Of a stretch of DNA of 5,615 nucleotides, positions 1 to 5,615 are shown one piece after another. Both the position numbers and the translations under genes were made by a program. Origin of the DNA: Quisquiliibacterium sp. Its GTDB lineage: Bacteria; Pseudomonadota; Gammaproteobacteria; Burkholderiales; Burkholderiaceae_E. Location: NCBI GenBank assembly GCA_023257915.1, contig JALRBB010000173.1, positions 1-5,615 on the forward strand, in the 5' to 3' direction. Position 1 is the stretch's first letter. Each line of letters starts with the position of its first letter. The notes beneath the pieces are model-generated. The model did not search any database and had not been told where the DNA came from. It was given only the letters and a program-made list of their open reading frames with translations.

Positions 1-509
1 CGTTGCGCGAGTTCCACATACAGGTCAGTGCCCTGGCGCTTGCCGGCCAGGTCGCGCGCGCCGAGCTCGCGCACCGGCTTGGCCGGGATCCCGGCGGCCA
101 GCACCCGCGGCGGGATCTCACCGCCAACCTTGACGAACGCCATCGCGGCGACGATTGCCTGCTCGCCGATCACCGCGCGATCCATCACCACCGCCTGCAT
201 ACCGACCAGCGCGTCGCGCCCGATTGTGCAAAAGTGCAACACCGCGCCATGGCCGATGTGGGCACGCTCGCTGATCAGACAATCCATCCCGGGCCCCGAG
301 TGCACAACGCAGTTGTCCTGCAGATTCGAGTCGCGTTGCATCACGATACGACCGAAGTCGCCGCGCAGCACCGCGCCGGGGCCGACGTAGCAGCCGGGCC
401 CGATAATGACATCACCGAGCAGCACCGCGGTCGGATGCACATAGGCGCTCGGGTCGATGACCGGCGTGATGCCTTCGAATGCGTAGACTTGAGGAGTTTG
501 TCGTTCCAT
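1..509 (-). CDS. paaY: PaaY/CaiE-type hexapeptide-repeat protein (gamma-carbonic anhydrase fold), 3' end cut by window
   Basis: Reading leftward from the ATG at 509-507 gives 169 residues with no stop before the window edge. PaaY and CaiE are usually about 196-200 residues, so only the C-terminal tail is missing. The protein matches the PaaY/CaiE pattern: an opening like VYAFEGITPVI, then left-handed beta-helix hexapeptides such as HPTAVLLGDVIIG, the RGDFGRI block at residues 49-55, and QDNCVVH. Possible metal ligands are H70, H87 and H92, with the same spacing as in PaaY. The segments LVGMQAVVMD and the IPAK-PVREL turn are also typical. Family knowledge: PaaY is a trimeric thioesterase that relieves dead-end CoA adducts in phenylacetate degradation, and CaiE sits beside a CoA ligase in the carnitine operon. 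Here it diverges from an acyl-CoA ligase, which supports a CoA-thioester role, but no other paa gene is visible. The start is chosen by homology, since no good ribosome-binding site precedes it. It could be a generic gamma-carbonic-anhydrase-like protein. Confidence 0.88.
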   Translation of the reverse strand, partial: MERQTPQVYAFEGITPVIDPSAYVHPTAVLLGDVIIGPGCYVGPGAVLRGDFGRIVMQRDSNLQDNCVVHSGPGMDCLISERAHIGHGAVLHFCTIGRDALVGMQAVVMDRAVIGEQAIVAAMAFVKVGGEIPPRVLAAGIPAKPVRELGARDLAGKRQGTDLYVELAQ

Positions 510-582
510 GGCGATACTGTGGCGGTCGGCAGCCTGAAACTCTAACACCGGCCCAGGCGCGTGCCGGCTCGAACGGAAAATC
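510..582. promoter_or_regulatory. Divergent intergenic region between the PaaY-like gene and the acyl-CoA ligase
   Basis: These 73 bp separate two divergent start codons, so promoters for both genes probably lie here or overlap the coding ends. I see no convincing sigma-70 pair. A short inverted repeat, CCGGC at 548-552 and GCCGG at 563-567, could be an operator half-site pair, but such GC-rich pairs arise easily by chance in this composition. Before the ligase ATG there is only a weak ribosome-binding site, GGA at 575-577, five bases from the start. Confidence 0.4.
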
Positions 583-2175
583 ATGGACCAGACCTCGCAA
601 ACCGGATCCGGTGCGCAACTGTACAAACCCTGCACGATGGGCGAGCTCTTTGTGCGGGCGATCCAGCGCGGCGGCGATCGGATCGCGTTCGTGCTCGACG
701 AGCAGTCGATCAGCTACCGCGAGTTTGGCGAGCGGGTCTCGCAGCTGATCCAGGCCTTGAAGGCGCGCGGCGTGAAGCGCGGCGACGCCATTGCGGTACT
801 GTCCTCGAACCGGCCTGAAGCGGTGATGATCACCGTCGCCGGCTACCTGATGGGACTGCGCGCGACCTGGATGCATCCGCTCGGATCCGAGGATGACCAC
901 ACCTACCTGCTCGACGACTCCGGCGTCACCACGCTCTTCGTTGACCCGAACACCTTCAGCGAACGCGCGACCGCGCTGGCCACACGAGTACCGGGATTGA
1001 AGATGGTGCTGGGTCTCGGTGCTAATGGCTTCGGCGAGGATATCCTGGCCGCCAGCGCGAGCTTCGACGCGCAGCCACTGGCCTGCGAGTCCGATGCTGA
1101 CGACATCTGCGTGCTGGTCTACACCGGTGGTACCACCGGCAAGCCCAAGGGCGTGATCCACACGCATCGCGTTCAAGTGACGATGGTGATGATGGAACTG
1201 GCCGAGTGGGACTGGCCGTGCGAGGTGCGCTTTCTGGCGATGACGCCAATCACCCATGCGGCTGGCGCGATGATCTGCGCCGTCATGCTGCGCTCGGGCA
1301 CCTTCGTGATGAGCAAGGGCTTTGAGCCAAACCGGTTCTTCGAGCTGGTCGAGCGTCACCGGATCACCAGCACATTCCTGGTGCCGACCATGGTGTATGT
1401 GCTGCTTGACCATCCGGGCATCGCCACCGCGGATCTGTCCAGCCTCGAGCTGGTGATCTATGGCGCGTCGCCGATGTCGCCATCGCGATTGATCGAGGCG
1501 ATGAAACGCTTTGGCCCGGTCTTCATGCAGTTGTACGCGCAGTCGGAGGCACCGAACACCGTGACCGTGTTGCGCCAGCGTGACCACGATCCGGAGCGCT
1601 TTGCGCACCGGCTTGCATCCTGCGGTTCCCCGATCGCCGGCAACCAGGTCCGGCTACTCGACGACGACGGCCGCGAGGTAGCGCTAGGCGAGGTCGGCGA
1701 GATCTGCGTGCGCGGCCCACTGGTGATGTCGGGGTACTGGAACAAGCCGGACGAAACCGCCAAGGCATTGCGCCACGGCTGGCTGCACACTGGCGATCTC
1801 GCGCGCCAGGACAAGGACGGTTTTCTGTACATCGTCGATCGATCCAAGGACATGATCATCTCGGGTGGCTTCAATGTCTATCCGCGCGAGATCGAGGATG
1901 TGCTGACCACCCACCCAGCGGTCGCAGCGGCCGGCGTCGTTGGCGTTCCCGACGACAAGTGGGGCGAGGCGGTCAAGGCAGTAGTCGTGCTCAAACCGGA
2001 CATGCAGGCGAGCGCCGAGGAGCTGATTGCGCTGGTGCGCGAACGCAAGGGCGTCGTCTATGCGCCCAAGTCGGTGGACTTCGTCGACAGCCTGCCGGTC
2101 ACCGGCCTGGGTAAGCCCGACAAAAAGCAGCTGCGGGCGCGCTACTGGTCCGGCCAGCAACGCGCGGTGCACTGA
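583..2175 (+). CDS. Acyl-CoA ligase (AMP-dependent synthetase, ANL superfamily)
   Basis: This complete 530-residue protein is of normal length for a fatty- or aromatic-acyl-CoA synthetase. It would activate a carboxylic acid through an acyl-adenylate and transfer the acyl group to CoA in the cytoplasm. All core ANL motifs are present: the phosphate-binding loop YTGGTTGKPKG (180-190), THAAGAM (224-230), LYAQSEAP (317-324) with E322, GWLHTGDL (399-406) with the ATP-ribose aspartate D405, the hinge region DRSKDMIISGG (419-429), FNVYPREIE (430-438), and the C-terminal PVTGLGK (505-511) with K511 as the expected catalytic lysine. The start at 583 leaves a normal short leader before MGELFVRAI. The next ATG, at 637, would begin exactly at that conserved block and has no ribosome-binding site. 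It is divergent from a PaaY-like gene and convergent with a thiolase-like/DUF35 pair, which suggests acyl-CoA catabolism. The A5 motif reads AQSEA where many relatives have GQTEA. Substrate class cannot be assigned; medium/long-chain, aromatic or steroid acids are all possible. Confidence 0.95.
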   Translation: MDQTSQTGSGAQLYKPCTMGELFVRAIQRGGDRIAFVLDEQSISYREFGERVSQLIQALKARGVKRGDAIAVLSSNRPEAVMITVAGYLMGLRATWMHPLGSEDDHTYLLDDSGVTTLFVDPNTFSERATALATRVPGLKMVLGLGANGFGEDILAASASFDAQPLACESDADDICVLVYTGGTTGKPKGVIHTHRVQVTMVMMELAEWDWPCEVRFLAMTPITHAAGAMICAVMLRSGTFVMSKGFEPNRFFELVERHRITSTFLVPTMVYVLLDHPGIATADLSSLELVIYGASPMSPSRLIEAMKRFGPVFMQLYAQSEAPNTVTVLRQRDHDPERFAHRLASCGSPIAGNQVRLLDDDGREVALGEVGEICVRGPLVMSGYWNKPDETAKALRHGWLHTGDLARQDKDGFLYIVDRSKDMIISGGFNVYPREIEDVLTTHPAVAAAGVVGVPDDKWGEAVKAVVVLKPDMQASAEELIALVRERKGVVYAPKSVDFVDSLPVTGLGKPDKKQLRARYWSGQQRAVH

Positions 2176-2215
2176 GCCCACTCCGGCAGGCGCGAGGCGA
2201 ACACAAGCCGACCGC

Positions 2216-2231
2216 GGCCGCCCTGGCGGTC
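2216..2231. terminator. Small hairpin between convergent genes, possible bidirectional terminator
   Basis: GGCCGC (2216-2221) can pair with GCGGTC (2226-2231) over a CCTG loop, with one G-T pair. It sits in the roughly 66-bp gap between the ligase stop (2175) and the DUF35 stop (2242), where a shared terminator would be expected. There is no T-tract on either strand, so it is not a classical intrinsic terminator and may be chance in GC-rich sequence. Confidence 0.25.
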
Positions 2232-2241
2232 TCGACGATCG

Positions 2242-2616
2242 CTAGCCGGCCTCAGGCTCGAAGCGCAGCAACCGGCGCTCGCCGAGCTGAAACACTCCGG
2301 CCCGCACACGCGCACCGATCTTCAGGTCGGTCGGCGCATGACCCATCAGCCGCGCGCCTTCATCCAGATCGACCAGCGCCAGCGCGTACGGCACCAGTTC
2401 GCGAAACGCTTCCTCGGGCGGACGCGAGACCACCGTGATCGCGAACACCGTGCCGCCACCTGCGGCGGGCAGCCACTCGAGTCGCTCTGAACCGCAGCCG
2501 GTGCAGGCATAGCGCGCCAGCCGCTGAGCGCCACCGCAACTGTGGCAGCGCTGATAGAGGATTTCGTCGCGCTGCAGGGCCTCGACGAAGGGCTTGGCGA
2601 TCAGGCTCGCAGTCAT
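2242..2616 (-). CDS. DUF35 family protein: zinc-ribbon plus OB-fold acyl-CoA-binding partner
   Basis: This complete 124-residue protein has the two-part DUF35 build. An N-terminal helix (about 5-22) leads into a rubredoxin-like zinc ribbon with C24-x2-C27 and C38-x2-C41. An OB-fold (about 50-122) follows, containing GGGTVFAITVVSRPP, a Y-x-LALVDLDEGAR strand and a GARVRAGVF segment. Such proteins do not catalyse alone. They bind thiolase-fold enzymes and help hold CoA thioesters, as in ChsH2-DUF35/Ltp2 steroid aldolases and archaeal thiolase/HMG-CoA synthase complexes. The ATG at 2616 lies 2 bp after the TGA of the thiolase-like gene (2621-2619). A GAGG site at 2627-2624, seven bases upstream, lies inside that gene's end. 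Translational coupling and a stoichiometric complex with the upstream product are therefore likely. The gene ends with TAG at 2244-2242, facing the ligase. Confidence 0.9.
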   Translation of the reverse strand: MTASLIAKPFVEALQRDEILYQRCHSCGGAQRLARYACTGCGSERLEWLPAAGGGTVFAITVVSRPPEEAFRELVPYALALVDLDEGARLMGHAPTDLKIGARVRAGVFQLGERRLLRFEPEAG

Positions 2617-2618
2617 GC

Positions 2619-3758
2619 TCAGGCCTCGCGGGAAAGAATCAGGCTCACATGCGACGACAGCACTCCTCCGTCTGCATGCACGAATGCGGTGTGGCGAGGC
2701 GAGACCTGACGCTCTCCGGCGCGCTGCGCCAGCTGACGCCAGGTCTCGGCCAGATGAGCCATACCGCCGCCGACGCCAGAGTGGCCAAACGACAGCAGCC
2801 CGCCATGCGTGTTCAACGGCTGCGGCCCGTTGGGCGCAAACACGCCTTCGCGCAGCAGGCGCGCCGAACCTCCAAACGGTGCAAAGCCGGTTTCCTCGAG
2901 CAGGATCGCCAGCGTGATCGTGAACGAGTCGTAGATGGCTAGGTAGTCAATCGCATCGCGGCTGATGCCGGCCTCGGCAAATGCGCGCGCGGTGGCATCG
3001 CGGGCGCCGAAATTGCGGGTGTCAGCGATGGCGGTCAGATGCTGATGTCGATGCGCCTGCCCGGCGCCCAGGATCGCGATCCGCGCGCCGGCCGGCGCAT
3101 CGGCGCTCACGACCATCGCAACCGCCCCGTCGGAGATCGGACAGCAGTCGAGCAACTTCAGCGGCGAGGCAATCGGCTTGGACGACAGCACCTCGTCGAG
3201 CGTAATCGGCGTGCGCAGGTGCGCGCCGGGATGACGGGACGCGTTGGCGCGCATCGCGACCGCAAATGCAGCGAGGTCGGCCTCGTCGAGTCCACTTTCA
3301 TGCAGATAGCGCGACGCGAGCAGCGCGTAGTAAGCCGGGATCATCGTGCCATTTGGGAGCTCGAAGTCCGGATCCCCGACCTGCGCAAGCGTTGCAATCG
3401 CGTTGTCGCGCTGCTGCCCGCTCAGGCGGTTTTCGCCGGCCACGACCAGCACATTACGACAGCGCCCCGAGCGCACCAGTTCACGCGCGAGCATCAGCAT
3501 GCCGGCGCCTGTCGCGCCTCCCATCTGCATGGCATGCGCATAAGCCGGCTCCAGTGCGAAGCGCTCGCAAAACAGCGTCGCCAGCATCAGGTGCGGCAGC
3601 GTCGTTGCGTAGCCGCACAGCACGCCGTCGATCTGCGCGCGGGCCAGGCCAGCTTCGCCAAGCGCCTGGGTGGCGGCCTGCGCCATCAGGTCGAGCGGGC
3701 CGGCGTCGAGTCGTCCGAAGGCGGTGGTTCCGGCTCCGGTCAGATAGGCAGTGTTCAG
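2619..3758 (-). CDS. Thiolase-fold protein of the SCP2/lipid-transfer (Ltp) group lacking the nucleophilic cysteine; probable CTG start
   Basis: From CTG at 3758 this is 379 residues; from the first ATG (3686) only 355. The frame upstream of that ATG encodes LNTAYLTGAGTTAFGR, the first beta-strand expected of this family, so an ATG start would remove fold residues. CTG at 3758-3756 has GGAG (3769-3766) seven bases upstream. Other family marks, in CTG numbering: GGATGAG (80-86), LDCCPISDGAVAMVV (203-217), YDSF (276-279), NTHGG (316-320) with H318, GHSGVGGG (325-332) with H326, and a C-terminal ADGGVLSSHVSL. The CATG-type site of true SCP2 thiolases reads GATG here, with G81 replacing the nucleophilic cysteine, and the second thiolase cysteine motif is also absent. 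Classical acyl transfer is therefore unlikely. Together with the coupled DUF35 gene this suggests an Ltp2-like aldolase (retro-aldol carbon-carbon cleavage of an acyl-CoA) or another repurposed activity. That function is inference; family membership is secure. Confidence 0.88.
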   Translation of the reverse strand: MNTAYLTGAGTTAFGRLDAGPLDLMAQAATQALGEAGLARAQIDGVLCGYATTLPHLMLATLFCERFALEPAYAHAMQMGGATGAGMLMLARELVRSGRCRNVLVVAGENRLSGQQRDNAIATLAQVGDPDFELPNGTMIPAYYALLASRYLHESGLDEADLAAFAVAMRANASRHPGAHLRTPITLDEVLSSKPIASPLKLLDCCPISDGAVAMVVSADAPAGARIAILGAGQAHRHQHLTAIADTRNFGARDATARAFAEAGISRDAIDYLAIYDSFTITLAILLEETGFAPFGGSARLLREGVFAPNGPQPLNTHGGLLSFGHSGVGGGMAHLAETWRQLAQRAGERQVSPRHTAFVHADGGVLSSHVSLILSREA

Positions 3759-3765
3759 GGTCGGG
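3759..3765 (-). promoter_or_regulatory. Spacer between a strong Shine-Dalgarno site and the inferred CTG start of the thiolase-like gene
   Basis: On the minus strand CGGAG (3770-3766) is followed by seven bases and then CTG AAC ACT. The same seven-base spacing is found before the downstream DUF35 gene. This site decides the start: no comparable site precedes the first ATG at 3686, and no ATG, GTG or TTG occurs in frame between 3686 and the upstream TGA at 3806-3804. Confidence 0.6.
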
Positions 3766-3836
3766 CTCCGTGGCTCTGGTTGGGCGGCGCCGACTGCTGC
3801 GAGTCAAAGTCGCGGGCAGCTTCGTCGCTGGGCGAT

Positions 3837-3866
3837 AGCATAGGCGGATCGCGCCGCCGATGACAG
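3837..3866 (-). promoter_or_regulatory. Possible sigma-70-like promoter for the thiolase-like/DUF35 operon
   Basis: Reading the minus strand, CTGTCA (3866-3861, four of six bases matching TTGACA) is followed after 18 bases by TATGCT (3842-3837, four of six matching TATAAT). Transcription would begin near 3830, leaving a leader of about 70 bases before the CTG start. The location between the upstream gene's stop and this operon is right, but both boxes are weak and high GC makes the call tentative. Confidence 0.3.
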
Positions 3867-3898
3867 TGCGAGCGTAGCGCGCGATTCGGCACCGCGGG

Positions 3899-3949
3899 CC
3901 GGTGAGCGCGCGCGCAGTCCGCCGTGTGCGCCGCGATACGGCTCACCGG
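3899..3949. repeat. Perfect 9-bp inverted repeat spanning the RND gene's stop codon
   Basis: CCGGTGAGC (3899-3907) and GCTCACCGG (3941-3949) are perfect reverse complements separated by 33 bases. The right arm contains the TGA (3945-3943) of the RND transporter fragment. The spacer can form a smaller inner stem (GCGCA at 3912-3916 with TGCGC at 3927-3931), giving a composite hairpin just downstream of the gene. No T-run follows on the minus strand. It may be a rho-type or attenuating terminator between the RND gene and the thiolase-like operon, or an operator. Confidence 0.45.
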
Positions 3950-5097
3950 GGCTCGGCTCGCGAATCCGGCCGCCAGGCCTGAGTGCGCGATACCGCCGGG
4001 CAAAAACGTCGGTACAGAATCGGCAGCAGGAACAAGGTCAGCGCGGTCGAACTCGCCAGCCCGCCGATGACGACGATCGCCAGCGGGCGCTGGATCTCCG
4101 AGCCCGGGCCGGTGGCAAACAGCAGCGGCAGCAAACCGAATGCGGCGATCGTCGCGGTCATCAGCACCGGACGCAGGCGGCGTCGGCTGCCTTCGACGAC
4201 AACCTGCGCCACGTCCATGCCCTGCTCCAGCAGCGTGTTGTAGTGACTGACCAGTACGACGCCGTTGAGCACCGCAATGCCCAGCAGCGCGATGAATCCG
4301 ACCGAAGCCGGAACCGACATGTACTGGCCGGACGCCCATAGCGCGATCGCGCCGCCGACCATCGCGAACGGGATATTTGCAAACACCAGCGCCGACTGGC
4401 GCAGCGATCCGAAGGTCGCGAAGAGCAACACGAAAATCAGCGCCAGCGCGGTCGGCACGACCAGCATCAGTCGCGCGGCGGCGCGCTGCTGATTCTCAAA
4501 CTGCCCACCCCACACCAGTCGATACCCGGGCGGTAGCTGCACTTTGCGTTCGACCTGCGCGCGCGCGTCGTCGACGAAACCGACCAGGTCACGCCCGCTG
4601 ACATTGGACTGCACCACCGAGTAGCGCGACGCATTCTCGCGATCGATCTTGACCGGACCATCCACCCGCTCGATGCGCGCGAGTTCGCGCAAGGCCACCG
4701 CCCGCCCGTCCGGCAAGGCCAGCATCAATTGCTCGAAGCGCTGCGGCGACTCGCGCAATGATTGCTCGCCTCGCAACAGCAGCGGCGTTCGCATACCCGG
4801 CTCGGGAACGATGCCGGTGACCACACCCTCAAGCCGCCCCTTGAGCAGTTCAGCAATCTGGTCAACCCCAAGCCCGTAGCGACCGGCTGCCATCCGGTCG
4901 ATCGCAATCCGCAAGTACTGCACACCCTCATTGGTCAGCGTGAACACATCCTGGTTGCCGGGCACCTCGCGCAACACCGTCTCGATCTTGCGTGCCAGCG
5001 CATTGAGTGTGACCAGGTCCGGGCCAAAAATCTTGACCGCGAGATCGCCGCGAACACCGGTCAGCATCTCGGAGACCCGCATCTCGATCGGCTGCGT
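3943..5097 (-). pseudogene. C-terminal fragment of an HME-type RND efflux permease (CzcA/CusA-like), 5' part missing
   Basis: About 385 residues match the C-terminal third of CzcA/CusA-type inner-membrane proton-driven pumps, which are normally about 1030-1050 residues. The matched part starts at TQPIEMRV (5097 inward) and runs through porter segments with GVRGDLAVKIFG, DREN and GGQFENQQRA. Five membrane helices follow (counted from the ATG at 5082: about 203-224, 229-250, 257-280, 304-325, 332-358), with the typical FGSLRQS, GIAVLNGVVLVSHYN and RRRLRPVLMTA signatures. The stop is TGA at 3945-3943. Upstream of about 5097-5103 homology ends and the frame runs through DnaQ-coding DNA to a TAG at 5142-5140. 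The N-terminal two thirds, including the TM4 proton-relay region, are therefore absent. ATG 5082 is not a credible start, being mid-domain. Adaptor and outer-membrane partners are not in the window. As it stands it cannot form a pump. The exported substrate (heavy metal or other) cannot be told. Confidence 0.85.
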
Positions 5098-5103
5098 CGA
5101 GAT
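5081..5103. other. Breakpoint joining two truncated genes head to head (czcA-like and dnaQ)
   Basis: Plus-strand DnaQ homology begins at about 5087 (IGCVEMVGRRLTG). Minus-strand RND homology runs up to about 5097-5103 (TQPIEMRV). The two alignments overlap by at least 11 bp, 5087-5097 (ATCGGCTGCGT), and perhaps 17 bp to 5103. The junction carries a perfect 7-bp inverted repeat, ATCTCGA at 5081-5087 and TCGAGAT at 5097-5103. Just outside, the DnaQ frame reads RIS where relatives have an I-E pair before IGCVE, and its catalytic N-terminus is missing. This is either a microhomology-type rearrangement or an artificial chimeric join. Confidence 0.8.
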
Positions 5104-5615
5104 GGTGGGCCGGCGCCTGACCGGGCGTCGCCTGCACCACTATCTCAACCCCGAGCGTCCGGTGCACCCCGATGCCATGCGCGTGCACGGCCTGAGCGAC
5201 GAGTTCCTCGCCGACAAGCCGCGCTTTGCCGAACTGGCCGCGGAGGTGCTGGAGTTCGTCCGCGGCGCTGAGGTGTTGATCCACAACGCGGCCTTCGACA
5301 CGGGTTTTCTCGACGCCGAGCTGTCGCGACTGAAGCACCCGCCGCTGCGAGAGCTGGCCGGCCGCGTGACCGACACCCTGGCGATGGCGCGCAACTTGTA
5401 CCCCGGCAAGGCCAACTCGCTCGATGCGCTGTGTCGCCGGCTGGAGGTGGACAACAGCGACCGCAGCTTCCACGGCGCGCTGCTGGACGCCGGGCTGCTG
5501 GCCGAGGTCTACGTTCGCATGACGCGCGGGCAGGAATCCTTGGTGATCGACGCCAGCGGTGGCGCGGCATCGGGGCAGGGCGGGGTCGAACGCGTCGACC
5601 TCAGCCGCTACGTGC
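5087..5615 (+). pseudogene. dnaQ: DNA polymerase III epsilon subunit (3'-5' proofreading exonuclease), N-terminus missing and 3' end cut by window
   Basis: One open frame from 5087 to the edge gives 176 residues closely matching E. coli DnaQ from Ile33 onward. Epsilon proofreads within the Pol III core, bound to alpha and theta. Visible blocks are RRLTG, VHGLSDEFLADKP, the Exo II region HNAAFDTGF (66-74 of the fragment, D71 corresponding to E. coli D103), VTDTLAMAR, PGKANSLDALC, and Exo III HGALLDAGLLAEVY (129-142, with H129 and D134 as the catalytic pair equivalent to H162 and D167). The first about 32 residues, including Exo I (DTETTG with the two metal-binding acids), are absent because RND-gene DNA replaces them. 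The fragment could not be a working exonuclease even if expressed. The missing C-terminal tail, which binds alpha, is simply beyond the window. dnaQ is normally intact and often beside rnhA, so this truncation suggests a rearranged second copy or a chimeric contig. Confidence 0.9.

Noticed and set aside
412..1608. 398-codon minus-strand open frame opposite the acyl-CoA ligase
   Set aside because: It is antisense to a protein with every ANL motif. Its translation is rich in Arg, His, Gln and Ala with no recognisable domain, as expected of a shadow frame in GC-rich DNA.
3039..3863. 274-codon plus-strand open frame opposite the thiolase-like gene
   Set aside because: It runs antisense to a well-supported thiolase fold, has low-complexity Arg/His-rich composition and no recognisable motif.
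5080..5082. ATG as a true start of a short RND-like protein
   Set aside because: It falls in the middle of a porter domain, inside the conserved IEMRV stretch, and family homology continues upstream to the junction. This is a fragment rather than a compact gene.
5102..5104. ATG as a functional restart for dnaQ
   Set aside because: It would omit Exo I and the first strands of the exonuclease fold, and it has no convincing ribosome-binding site.
4762..5271. 169-codon plus-strand open frame crossing the RND/dnaQ junction
   Set aside because: It lies in a different frame from dnaQ and antisense to the RND gene. Its sequence resembles no family, and it exists only because stops are rare in this composition.
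4928..5473. 181-codon minus-strand open frame crossing the junction, a candidate continuation of the RND protein
   Set aside because: It is in another frame than the RND fragment and antisense to conserved DnaQ motifs, with no transporter features.

Overview
This is a GC-rich proteobacterial chromosomal fragment. A DnaQ fragment matching the E. coli protein closely, an HME-type RND pump fragment and a PaaY/CaiE-like protein next to an acyl-CoA ligase point to a beta- or gammaproteobacterium with broad acyl-CoA catabolism. I cannot name the genus. No tRNA, rRNA, CRISPR array, insertion sequence or phage gene is visible, and no gene-free stretch exceeds about 190 bases.

Layout. Positions 3-509 (minus) hold a PaaY/CaiE-type hexapeptide protein cut off by the left window edge. 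After a 73-bp divergent gap, 583-2175 (plus) encodes a complete 530-residue acyl-CoA ligase. Convergent to it, separated by about 66 bp with a small hairpin, is a minus-strand pair: a thiolase-like protein (3758 to 2619) and a DUF35 zinc-ribbon/OB-fold protein (2616 to 2242), 2 bp apart and probably translationally coupled. A 184-bp gap with a possible promoter and an inverted repeat follows. Positions 3943 to about 5097 (minus) are the C-terminal third of a CzcA/CusA-like RND transporter. From about 5087 to the right edge (plus) lies dnaQ without its N-terminus.

How the genes may work together. The ligase would activate a carboxylic acid as its CoA thioester. The thiolase-like protein lacks the usual nucleophilic cysteine and travels with a DUF35 partner. 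That pairing is known from the Ltp2-ChsH2 steroid side-chain aldolases and from other thiolase/DUF35 complexes, so it would plausibly act on a carbon-carbon bond of an acyl-CoA. PaaY-type proteins are linked to CoA-thioester housekeeping. The substrate cannot be read from the sequence.

Most notable observations. (1) At about 5087-5103 two unrelated conserved genes, czcA-like and dnaQ, are both broken and joined head to head over a shared 11-17 bp segment. This is a rearrangement breakpoint or a chimeric assembly join. (2) The thiolase-like gene has no ATG, GTG or TTG at its natural N-terminus. Homology and a well-placed Shine-Dalgarno site point to a CTG start 24 codons upstream of the first ATG. 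(3) The thiolase-like active site lacks its cysteine. I see no convincing wholly new system here.
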